A DNA stretch of 64,000 nt from contig JAFYAT010000088.1 of NCBI GenBank assembly GCA_017540585.1, forward strand, positions 54,749 through 118,748, in the 5' to 3' direction. Below, piece after piece: positions 9,028 through 18,900 of this stretch. Position 1 is the stretch's first letter. Every line of letters begins with the position of its first letter. The notes beneath the pieces were generated by a model. It worked only from the letters and a program-made list of their open reading frames with translations, was not told the origin of the DNA and did not search any database. This stretch comes from Bacteroidaceae bacterium (GTDB taxonomy: Bacteria; Bacteroidota; Bacteroidia; Bacteroidales; Bacteroidaceae). The position numbers and the translations under genes are program-made.

Positions 9028-10830
9028 ATGAGAGAACTAAGAGACAGAGAGATATGTATTCTTGAGGAACAGGGATGTATGGCAGAGGACTGGAGCGACA
9101 TCCTTGTGAGTGACGACTTCACCACCGACACGATGCACAACGTGGCGTTGTACGGTCATGTGGAATTAGGAAGCATGATGGGAAGCATAGAGGTGGAGGA
9201 AGGTTTTCTCCGCCGCTGTGGCATACGTAATGTTTCTCTGCGAAATGTGTGCGTGGGCGATGACTGTCTCATAGAGAACATTCATGGTTATATATGTGGA
9301 TATAATATTGGTAATCATTGTCTTCTGACTAATATCGGCACTATGACGTGTCAGGAGGATGCAACCTTCGGTCAGGGCAAGACTATCTCCGTACTCAACG
9401 AGGGCGGAAAGGGTAACGTCACGCTCTGTGAGGAACTGACGGCTCAGATTGCCTGGATGATGATTAACTTCCCCGACGCTATGCGTCGAATGAAGAATGA
9501 AGAATGTAGAATGAAGAATGAAGAATGCGGAACCCATAACTCAATCGGTTCATACGCTCGCATCGTGAATGCCAAGGACATACGCAACGTGAAGATTGGC
9601 GACTATTGCGAGATACAAGGTGCAAGCCGTCTCGACGACTGTACCATCATGAGCAACGAGGATGCCTGCACGTTCATCGGCACAGATGCCGTCATCAAGG
9701 GTTCTGTCATAGCTCCCGGTGCAACTGTGACAGATGGAGCTAAGGTGTATGAGTGTTTCGTGGGTGAGTCGGTTCACGTCGGCAAGGGATTCTCGGCTGA
9801 GGCGAGCCTCTTCTTTGCCAACAGCTACATGGACAATGGCGAGGCGTGTGCCGCCCTCTGCGGACCGTTCTCCACTTCCCACCACAAGAGCACGCTCCTC
9901 ATTGGAGGCGCTTTCTCGTTCTACAACGCTGGTTCGGCAACCAACCAGAGTAACCATGCCTACAAGATGGGACCAATCCATTGGGGTATGCTCGACCGTG
10001 GTGCCAAGACAGCCAGCGGTTGCCACATCCTATGGCCTGCTCACATAGGTGCTTTCTCCATGGCAATGGGTAAGATACAGACGCACCCACAGGTTCACGC
10101 CATGCCTTTCTCCTATATAATAGCAGATGGCAACAAGACCTACCTCGTGCCTGGCATCAACATACGTACCGTGGGTACATGGCGCGATATCAACAAATGG
10201 CGCAAGCGTGACCTACGTCCGCTCTCCTCACGTAACGACATCATCAATTTTGCTTTTCCTAACCCTTATCTTATACAGAATGTGCTTGAGGGACGACGCA
10301 TCCTCAAGGATTTACTCCATAACTCTGAGGGTAACTCTGAGGAACAGAGCGTACAAGAATATGCGTATAATGGCACATTTATCAAACACGATGCTGCGGT
10401 ACGTGGAATACGTTTCTACGACCTCATCATCCGTCTCTTCCTTTTCGAGTATTACACACACAAGAAGGTCAGCGATGCCGTTGCACACCACGACCGTTGG
10501 TTCGACATCTTCGGCATGCTTACTCCTAAGCATGAATTAGATACAATCATTCACGATATCAGCACAGGCGACATAGATTCCCTATCTACACTCCAGCAAA
10601 GACTACAGGAAACACACGACGCCTACCCTCTCCATTGTGCAGAATATGCCGAGTATCTCATCTCCATACTCAGCGAAGAAATATCCAATCCAGACACTCT
10701 ACAATATCAATCCGAGCAAGCACATGACGAATGGCTTAATCTCATCGCACGAGATGCCGAAAAGGAGTACCAGATGGGCGATGTGGACAAGGAAACGCTC
10801 GACGCTTTCCTCAACAGCCTCGCACAATAA
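9028..10830 (+). CDS. DUF4954 family protein (left-handed beta-helix)
   Basis: The protein has 600 residues from ATG at 9028 (MRELRDREICILEEQG). The longer frame from 8974 would start inside the -7 box and duplicated leader, so it is rejected. The first two thirds show hexapeptide-type turns (for example SVIAPGATVTDGAKVYECFVGESVHVG), as in acyltransferase-like left-handed beta-helices. A conserved stretch follows (YKMGPIHWGMLDRGAKTASG, then HIGAFSMAMG), and the C-terminal third is helical. The DUF4954 family is common in Bacteroidota. Its reaction is unknown, though a nucleotidyl- or acyl-transferase-like role is often assumed. Residues 154-168 (RMKNEEC twice) are encoded by an intergenic-type tandem repeat inserted in frame. 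Confidence 0.88.
   Translation: MRELRDREICILEEQGCMAEDWSDILVSDDFTTDTMHNVALYGHVELGSMMGSIEVEEGFLRRCGIRNVSLRNVCVGDDCLIENIHGYICGYNIGNHCLLTNIGTMTCQEDATFGQGKTISVLNEGGKGNVTLCEELTAQIAWMMINFPDAMRRMKNEECRMKNEECGTHNSIGSYARIVNAKDIRNVKIGDYCEIQGASRLDDCTIMSNEDACTFIGTDAVIKGSVIAPGATVTDGAKVYECFVGESVHVGKGFSAEASLFFANSYMDNGEACAALCGPFSTSHHKSTLLIGGAFSFYNAGSATNQSNHAYKMGPIHWGMLDRGAKTASGCHILWPAHIGAFSMAMGKIQTHPQVHAMPFSYIIADGNKTYLVPGINIRTVGTWRDINKWRKRDLRPLSSRNDIINFAFPNPYLIQNVLEGRRILKDLLHNSEGNSEEQSVQEYAYNGTFIKHDAAVRGIRFYDLIIRLFLFEYYTHKKVSDAVAHHDRWFDIFGMLTPKHELDTIIHDISTGDIDSLSTLQQRLQETHDAYPLHCAEYAEYLISILSEEISNPDTLQYQSEQAHDEWLNLIARDAEKEYQMGDVDKETLDAFLNSLAQ
9488..9529. repeat. Two 21-bp repeat units inside the DUF4954 gene
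   Basis: GAATGAAGAATGAAGAATG plus two bases occurs twice in tandem (9488-9508 and 9509-9529). The 21-bp unit keeps the reading frame and encodes MKNEEC repeats. The same GAATGAAGAATGAAG pattern is intergenic at about 23444-23475, so this is intergenic-type sequence inside a gene. Confidence 0.85.
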
Positions 10831-10909
10831 TAACTCCCCCAAAACGCACACAGCCGCACAAAGCGGCAAGATGTTAAAGACAAGCGAAGCGGCAAGATGT
10901 CCGTTACAT

Positions 10910-12046
10910 TTACTCATAGAACTGCTGGCGTTTGAGCCAGAGCTTGAAGAGAGAGTCGTTGAAGGACAACTCCTGCCCGTCTATGTCGATAAGGTCCTTC
11001 TTCAGCAGAGCCTTCTTGACCGACTGGATATTGGCAGAAGACTCCAGACGATACTTCTTGATTACCTCCTTGCGACTGAAACCAGAAGTCACACCATTGG
11101 CAAGCGCACGCAAGAAATTAAGCTGATGCTCAGACAATTGTTCCACTTCTCTCTGGAAGAACACCTTATTCTGCTCCAACAAGTCATCTATGGCATCAGA
11201 CACATCCTTATTTGCCACAACCTTGTCAGATTTATACCACACCACCCATGCAAGATGCTGCACGTATGACGACAGATTTTCTGTTGCCTCACATATCCTT
11301 GTTGCCTGTTCCTCAGAGATAACCTTACCCGTCTCACGGAACTTGGCACAGATAAACGCTACCCATTCATCCGTAGGTATCTTCTTCAAAAACATCATGT
11401 CACCAAACTTGTAGAAAGGCATCCCCTTGTCATTAAATATATTCTCCATAAGATGCTTCTTACTTCCGAACATACAATAGGTTACATTCTGCTGATGCTG
11501 CCACACAGACCTGAGCTTCTTCTGGAATTTCAAGGAGTCAGAGAAATCCGCAACCTGTTGGAACTCATCAATACACACCACAATACGCACGCCTTTCTTC
11601 TGTGCAATCTTCTCAGGCAACTGCAAGATGTCCAGCTCGGTATCATCCTTTGGACTCCACTCAAACGACAACGTAAAGTCATTCATTGGGTCAGAGCCAA
11701 ACGAGAACTTAGGCGAGATATTCGCAAGAAACATCTTGACCGTCTCGACCCACTCGTCCAGTTTTGACGATGTCTGCCTGACCACAGCCGTAGCAAAGGC
11801 GTGGTAAAACTCATACTCCGACTTACATTGGAACACATCAATAAAGACAGGAATGATTTCACGATTATCCATCTCTCCCATGACCTTCTTCACGAGCGAG
11901 GTCTTTCCCCACCTACGAGGCGAGATAAGCACCGTGTTTATACCATGAGTAAGATTGGCAGAAAGACGCTTCGCATCCTCTGTCCTGTCTGTAAAATATA
12001 CGCCCTCAACAGCCTTGCCAAAGACGAACGGATTTTCCATTGCCAT
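10910..12046 (-). CDS. AAA ATPase (archaeal-type ATPase_2 / STAND-like)
   Basis: The protein has 378 residues from ATG at 12046 (MAMENPFVFG). An ATG at 12040 and a GTG at 12052 are possible alternatives. The Walker A motif is PRRWGKTSL near residue 45 and the Walker B motif is VVCIDEFQQ near residue 155. A winged-helix-like C-terminus follows (LANGVTSGFSRKEVIKKYRL, then SLFKLWLKRQ). This matches the ATPase_2 family, widespread in Bacteroidales and archaea, whose targets are unknown. The gene is convergent with the DUF4954 gene, with an 79-bp gap. Its promoter region carries three 15-bp direct repeats, suggesting self-regulation or binding by its own product. Confidence 0.85.
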   Translation of the reverse strand: MAMENPFVFGKAVEGVYFTDRTEDAKRLSANLTHGINTVLISPRRWGKTSLVKKVMGEMDNREIIPVFIDVFQCKSEYEFYHAFATAVVRQTSSKLDEWVETVKMFLANISPKFSFGSDPMNDFTLSFEWSPKDDTELDILQLPEKIAQKKGVRIVVCIDEFQQVADFSDSLKFQKKLRSVWQHQQNVTYCMFGSKKHLMENIFNDKGMPFYKFGDMMFLKKIPTDEWVAFICAKFRETGKVISEEQATRICEATENLSSYVQHLAWVVWYKSDKVVANKDVSDAIDDLLEQNKVFFQREVEQLSEHQLNFLRALANGVTSGFSRKEVIKKYRLESSANIQSVKKALLKKDLIDIDGQELSFNDSLFKLWLKRQQFYE

Positions 12047-12072
12047 ACGCACAACTTATTGGTTTACGGTTG

Positions 12073-12103
12073 CAAAGATAAGTAATAAGCTTATTAGTAA
12101 CAA
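12073..12103 (-). promoter_or_regulatory. Promoter of the AAA ATPase gene
   Basis: On the minus strand TTG (complement of 12101-12103) is followed after 20 bp by TATCTTTG (complement of 12073-12080). This fits the TTTG/TAnnTTTG consensus, with a start near 12066 and a leader of about 20 nt. The -33 element lies inside the iteron array. Confidence 0.7.
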
Positions 12104-12135
12104 CTTTATTACTAACAAAGTTATTACTAATCCTC
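12083..12135. promoter_or_regulatory. Three 15-bp iterons plus palindrome over the ATPase promoter
   Basis: TTATTAGTAACAACT (12091-12105), TTATTACTAACAAAG (12106-12120) and TTATTACTAATCCTC (12121-12135) repeat at exact 15-bp spacing. TAATAAGCTTATTA at 12083-12096 is a perfect palindrome overlapping the first unit. AGTAACAACTTT (12096-12107) pairs with AAAGTTATTACT (12117-12128) with one mismatch. The array covers the -33 element and the spacer, where a repressor or activator would act. Confidence 0.75.
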
Positions 12136-12183
12136 AAAAACATACATTTTCCGCCTTTCGTCGTGGCTTTTAACAAGAAATTT

Positions 12184-12354
12184 CGACCTGTACGGTTGAA
12201 ACTGTATGTTGTTTTTTGCCGCAGTGCGGCCAGTTAAAAAAACATGGTAAAAACCAAATAAAATCAAAAAAACATGTTTTTTCTTGTTTTTGTTCTGTTT
12301 CTTGACTGTTTTTTTAATATGCACCTTTGTGCAAAACTACAACCGTACAGGTCG
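12184..12354. mobile_element. 171-bp miniature inverted-repeat element, copy 1
   Basis: The ends are perfect 15-bp inverted repeats: CGACCTGTACGGTTG at 12184-12198 and CAACCGTACAGGTCG at 12340-12354. The element is flanked immediately on both sides by AGAAATTT (12176-12183 and 12355-12362), which looks like an 8-bp target duplication. The interior has a GCCGCAGTGCGGC hairpin and an AAAAAACATGTTTTTT palindrome and no real gene. The interior of the copy at 21373 is identical apart from two homopolymer length changes. The features fit a non-autonomous transposable element (MITE). A structured regulatory element is the alternative. Confidence 0.8.
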
Positions 12355-12463
12355 AGAAATTTTCCACCTCACGGTGGATTCTTTTGTTAAAGAACGGAAA
12401 TTCACAACTTTTCTCCGAAGGTGATTTGTGATAATTGTTAATGCACCTTCGGTGCTGCTTGGG

Positions 12464-12540
12464 CACGAATTATCACCAATTGACCACGAATTATCAAAAA
12501 TAATTAATGAAGATTCGTGACTGATTGGTGATAATTCGTG
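12464..12540. repeat. 17-bp inverted repeat, possible large hairpin
   Basis: CACGAATTATCACCAAT (12464-12480) is perfectly complementary to ATTGGTGATAATTCGTG (12524-12540), with a nested CACGAAT/ATTCGTG pair at 12485-12491 and 12513-12519. It lies in the 950-bp gap before the giant secreted gene. No open frame in this gap is convincing. Confidence 0.75.
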
Positions 12541-12769
12541 TCTTTAATTTGCAGCCATCATGTAGCAGGTTTTCACCCAAAATTCAGTCGAAAGACGACA
12601 ATTTTGACCTCGACGAACAAGCAAAGCGAGTTATACTTCACACAGTTAAACCAACAATATTTGCACGTAAATTGCAAACTCAACATGCTAAATTCGTACA
12701 TTTCTATCACAATCGACTAAAAAAGAACGATTTTTTGTCTTTATATAATGTGGTTTGGATGAAAAACCG

Positions 12770-12777
12770 TAATTTTG
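12770..12777 (+). promoter_or_regulatory. Candidate -7 box for the second giant gene
   Basis: TAATTTTG at 12770-12777, followed by CACAAAA, matches the -7 consensus. No TTTG lies at the expected 19-20 bp upstream (the nearest gives 12 bp), so support is partial. It would give a leader of about 215 nt before the ATG at 13000. Confidence 0.4.
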
Positions 12778-12999
12778 CACAAAATACTTTGGGTGAATTG
12801 TACACTTACGAGACATCCAACCCAAAACTATGGATTAAATAATTTGGACATAAATATGCAGACCTAAAAAATGAATGAACAAAGACAATTAGACGAGAGA
12901 ATGAATTGAAATATGGAACGGCTGATGGCAGAATACAAGCCATGGGCAATTCTTCAAAAGGTAAAAAAGAAAATTAACAATAAAATTATCAAATTAAAC

Positions 13000-15900
13000 A
13001 TGAAAAGGAATCTACGTAATTTGTTGATTTTGGCTACAGCCATTTTCAGCATTTGTGGAAGCGCCGAAGCTCGTAGCATCAAGCCGACGAGAGCAGCCTC
13101 ATGGTTGCCAGCACGGATGACTGCTGCCCCAGGGGTAGAGGATAATACCACCTACTCTGCGGACATTATCGAGAGCGGCGAGTACTACATCCGTAACTCC
13201 GAAGCAGGAACATTCTTCTCCGGAGGTAACTCATGGGGTACACGACTTTCGCTTAAGTCTGCTGGTGACCGAATCAAGGTAACCCGCATTGGCGAAACCG
13301 AGGGTTATATCTTCGAGGACTTGTCACTCGTGGATAAGGGTACTGGTGCGCAGATTGGTGAAGCTGGTTCAGTCGATATCTTCATCGACCAGACATCACC
13401 TGCCGAAGGTTACAAGTTCCACAAGCTTACTGCAGAGGAAATTGCAATCATCAACAAGGAGGATGGAGCCAACTTTGGTGAAGGTGTGGGTCAGACCTAC
13501 TACTACATCTACTACGTCGGCAAATACTCCAAGAAGACAGTCTATCTCACAGAAGACGTACCTGCTGAGTCAGGTCACTCACAGATTTCTGGTAAGGAGA
13601 TTGACCCTGAACTTGGACGTCCAGACAAGCACGCAGTATGGGAGCTCTTCACTCGTGAAGAACTTGCAAAAGACCTCTTTGAGAACGCAACTAAGGAGGA
13701 TTACAAGAGTGCAACGCCATTCCTTGTAAACCCAGACTTCTCACGTAACTATCACGCAAGTGGTCAGGCAACTACCAACAACGGATGGAACAACGAGAAG
13801 AAGATTGGTGGTATCTCAGGATGGAACGAGAACTTCGTTGCATGGGCTGACCATCAGGCATTCGACATCAACCAGACAATCACAGACCTTCCTAACGGAG
13901 AGTATGCACTCGTGGCATACGGTGTCTATGATGCAACAGGTCCTGGCGATGGCGAAGACCCTTGTTTCTACGTCGTTGCAGGAGGTGAAGAATCAAAGAG
14001 TAAGTTCACAAACTTCACAGGTATATACGCTACCGAACTCTCCATTGCAGGAAAGGTTGCTGCCAACGTAGCAAAATACCGTCTTGACACTATCAAGGTC
14101 AAGATTTGGGACAACACACTCAAAGTCGGATTCAGATGTGGACGTTCAGACGTTTACTCAACATTCGATAACGTACAGATTATCTACTATGGTCCTATCA
14201 CAGACCTTACTACACTCATCAAGAAATATCAGGCTGTAAAGAATCAGGCGGAGAAACTTGCAAAGGGAACAAGGCCAATGAGCATTGAAGCAAAGAACAA
14301 GCTTCAGACTGCCATCAACAATGTCCCAGACTTGTTTGACGGAAAGGCAACAACAAATGCCATTGCTGAGTTATCCAATGCCGTAACATTTGCACAGGCA
14401 TCAATAACGCTCTATAACAGCCTCGTAAGCAAATACGAGACAGAAGTAAGCAAGCTTAGTGCTGAGGCACAGGCTTACTACAACGAGAACGTCAAGACTC
14501 CAATCATCGATGCAGGTATTCTTGAGAGCGAAGACCAGCTTATCAAGGGTCTCAAGACTGCTCAGATTATCGACAGGGGTAAGAATGCAGATGTCACAGA
14601 CATTGCAATCATCAACCCAGATTTCGAGCTTGGAGACGGAACAGGATGGTCTCTCGATGATGGTGGTTCTTTCGGTGGTGAAACAAGCGTAAAGGATCTT
14701 AACAATCCTAACGAAACACGTTACGCCATGTCTGCACCCGAAGGAGAAGACTACAAAGTGGATGCTCACCTCTTCAATACATGGTATCCAGGTGGTGGTT
14801 ACCCTATCTATCAGGACATTCCACTTGCTGCAGGTACATATCAGTTGAGTGCTCTCATGGCATCAACACTTAATACACACTTCATACACCTCACAGCAAA
14901 TGGTAAGACTGAGACAGTTGTATCTGACGAAGAATCTAAAGGTAAGGGTATCACACTCACATTCGACGTAGATGATGCAGCTACAGTAAGAATTATCGCA
15001 TGGGCTTCAATAGGAGATAACGTAAATTATGAGGACGGCAATCACGCTTGGTTCAAGGTCGATGATTTCCACCTTATATATAAAGGTCCTAAGGATCTTT
15101 CCGAACTCGTTGCAGACCTTGACGAGCAGATTGGTAATGCAGATGCCCTTCTCAAGAAGGCAATGAACGCAGACATCAAGCTCGACCTCCAGAATGCCAA
15201 GCGTAACGGTACCAACGTACGTACAGGAAGCGAGAAGCAGATCAAGGATGCTATCGTCACTCTCAAGACATGCATCGCTGCTGCCCAGAAGTCTGTAAAC
15301 ATCTACGACAACATCGAAACCGTGATGAAGAAGGGACAGTCTCTCGATGCAAGCGGTGTTGAAGCATTCAACAAATTCATTGAGAAAGTACAGACGGCAT
15401 GGTCAGAAGGAACGATTACAGATGGTGCTGCTGAACTCCAGGAAGCAAACTCACAATATATCGCAGCCATCAAGCAGCAGAGCACTCCAGGTATAGAGAT
15501 GACTCAAGCTGTAAAAGACTGGGAGTGTAACAGCGGTTATGTAAAGGGACAGTTTGGCTGGAACGAGCGTGCACAAGCTGTTGTCAAAGGATGGTATATA
15601 TATGATCCAGAAAAGCAAGAAAAAATATCTCTCAACCAATATTTCCATGTAAATACTTGGTCAAATGAGGCAGAGACAGGTTTTGATGGTGGAACACCAA
15701 TGACTATTCCTTTCACAGAGTTCTGGAGTGATGCAGGAGAGAATTATCTCGGCAATCATCATATCGAGATTAAACACGATGGAGAGTCTGGATACCGTCC
15801 AGGTCGTTACACTATCGGTATCATGGCACGTCTCGGACAGTTTGCGGTAGATGGAGAAGCTCCAACAGGCTACAAGTTCTATGCTAACGAAGTAAATAGC

Positions 15901-18900
15901 AAGACTCAGTACCGTAAGTCAGATGGTGCAAACTTTTATTATGCATTCGATGAGATTGACATTCTTGTTGACGAGGACGGAAAACTCGACTTCGGCTTCG
16001 AGCTTGATCACCCTAACTTCTCATGGCTTGCATTCAAGATGCTCAAGCTCGTTTATCAGGGCGACTCATACTCTGACGAAAGTGTAGCAAACCGCATCAG
16101 CTCAACTACAGATAAGTATATCGGTCGGCCAATGAATGCCGAAGTTGAGGACAATCTCAAGAAGGCAATCAACACATTCAGTAGCGAACCGACAATCAAG
16201 AATGGTAAGTTACTTGACAAAGCAGAAAACGAGGCTGAAGCTTCTTTGAAACTCTACGAGCAGATAGAGGCTGATATCCAGAAGTATGTAGATAAGGAAT
16301 CTGAATATACATACAATGGCATTGTAGGATTTGACGAGACTGGTCACTTGGAGTTTACCAAGAAGATTAACGACCTCCTCAAGCAATACGACGACAGAAC
16401 GCTCACAGAAGACAACAAGGATGATGCAAAGAACGCATATCTCGAAGGTCTCCTCAGTCAGGGAACAGGTGACTTCACAGAACTCATCGTCAACCCAGGA
16501 TTCGAACAAGGAATGACAGGATGGACATTTGATGAAGGTGGAGACTCTGGTTCAAAGAGTTTGAGCAATGAAACTTATGAGACCACTGTTGATGACAGCA
16601 GCGTTCAACTTGGAAACCAGATTTTCAACATCTGGAAGAGCGATGAACCAGCTGATGGAGGTGGAATGCTTAAGCAGACCATCAAGGGTCTTCCTAACGG
16701 TAAATACCGTATCTCTGCTTACGTTGCAACATACAACGATTACTACGTATTCCTCCACGCTAACGATGTTCATGGCGAGGGTGTTAACAATAACGATCCA
16801 AAATACGACAGGTACGAGGCAAAGAAGCACGCTAAGTATGCTGAAGTTGAAGCTAAGGTTACAAACAAGCAGCTCAAGTTCGGTGCTATCGGTGGTGTAG
16901 GTTCTGAATACCCAGATTATCCTAATCAGATGGGATGCTGGTACAAGGTAGATAACTTCCGCCTCGAGTACCTCGGAGCTATTGACAATACAGACTTGCT
17001 CGACAAGCTTAAGCTCACTATCGAGTACGCAAACCAGTTCATCCATGAACCGATGAACAAGGACTCACTTGCACTCCTTTCAAATGCTTACATAGCAGCC
17101 ATAACTGCTAATGTAAATACTGATCAGGATGACATCATACGTATCGACAAGGAGCTGAGAGCATACGCTAACCACACTAAGAGCTCTATCGAAATCTACA
17201 AGAACATCAAGACTTATCTTGATCGTGCTGAAAAGCTCGACGCTGATGGTTATAAGGCTTTCAACAAGATTGCTGCAGATGTAATCGCTGCTTACAAGAG
17301 CGGTACCATCACAGACGGTAAGGAAGAGATGGGCATACTCGAAGACAAACTTCGTATTGCAACCAAGGCTCAGACATCACCAAATAGTGACTGGACAGGT
17401 GCCATCTACAATCCAAGCTTCGAAAACCGTATGCAGCACTGGGATAGTGAAGGCACATACAAGCCTTTGGAGTCTATGCGAGCTGATAACTACCCATGGG
17501 CAGGTACATCAGGCAGCCGCTACGGATTCCGCAACAACTCCGACAACGTACCTCAAAAGGTCAAGATGTTCCAGAACATCGACTCTGTCTCAATAGGTGT
17601 TTACAAGCTCAGGGCTACTGTATATACAAATTCAAAGACAATGAGCTTGTTCGGTAACGACCTTACGGTAAATGTACCACAGAGCGACAATCCTGACGAG
17701 GCAAAGGAGATTGAACAGATTGTTGTGTCTTGGGATGGTAAACGTATCACTCTCGGTGTTATTGGTTCACTCATGGGTGGTGAGCAGCTCCGTATTGACA
17801 ACATCCGTCTTGAATTCGTATCTAAGGAACTTAACCTCGAAAAAGAAAAGGTTCCAGCAGATATTCCTATGAACAAGCAGACACGAGAAAAGCAGGACAA
17901 GATGTTATTGGCATTCAGGTATAATCCACAGCCAGAAAATCTGATGGACGCAATCAACGCAATCAACGAGGCTAAGGAATCTGCTGCTGCATATGCAAAG
18001 GCAAAGGTCATCATGGACTCTTGTGTGAACTACATGCAGCACAGCAACGTATATTCTCAGAGGGCAATGGACTATTGTATGCAGGTATTCAACCCATTCT
18101 ATGAGGGATGGCAAAATGGTACGCTGACAAATGAGAAAATTGCCGAGATGACATACGATATATACCAGAATGGATTTGAATTCTTCAATGACCAGTTGGC
18201 AAAAGATTTCACTTCTGACCAAAATATAAGAGAGAAATATCCAATCCTCTACTACATCTTCGATGCTTGGGAGATTGACAAGAATGGAATGGGAGAATAT
18301 AGAGGTTCTACGGACTACTTCAAGATCAATACTTGGTCACCAGAGGTAAATAAGGATGATATCAAGCCTGAGAACTCTGAGATGACAACTCCATTCATCG
18401 AGTACTGGACAAAAAAAGACAACATCTCTCTCGACGATGCTACAATCCACGGTAAGGCAATCAACCTTGAACCAGGTCTCTACACAATGAAGGTTCTTAC
18501 TCGTGTTGCAAACGAGAATCGTGACGTAGCAGCAGACGAATATACAGGTATCACATTGCATGTTGAGACAGACCGTGTGAAGGAGAACAACGGTGTAGAT
18601 AAGTACGTTTCTAAGACAGTTGACGTATGTAAGGGTGAAGCCCACAATGATGACGGCATCAACGTAGTATCACAGGTATTCCAGGTTGACTCAATCATCG
18701 TACGTGAGAAGGACAACCACGATGCAGAAATCTACTTCGATGTAGAAAATACAAATGCAAACTGGTTCAACTGGAAGTTCTGTCAGTTCGTCAAGGTACG
18801 TGACCTCTTCTTCTGGGAGGAGAACGATCTTGCATCCGACGAGGAGATTGCTCACCTCAAGGAGTTGATTAAGCGTGATGAGAAGAAGAGAATCGGATTC

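Noticed and set aside
9550-10026. Long frames opposite and alongside the DUF4954 gene
   Set aside because: They are shadows of a well-supported gene with its own codon pattern and conserved motifs.
12127-12324. Open frame on the minus strand of the 171-bp element (also 21295-21513)
   Set aside because: The repeated peptide simply follows the conserved DNA of the element and includes its hairpins and terminal repeats. It has no ribosome site or protein-like composition.
12525-12842. Open frame of 105 codons before the giant gene
   Set aside because: It starts inside an inverted repeat, has no recognisable domain, and contains the candidate promoter of the next gene.
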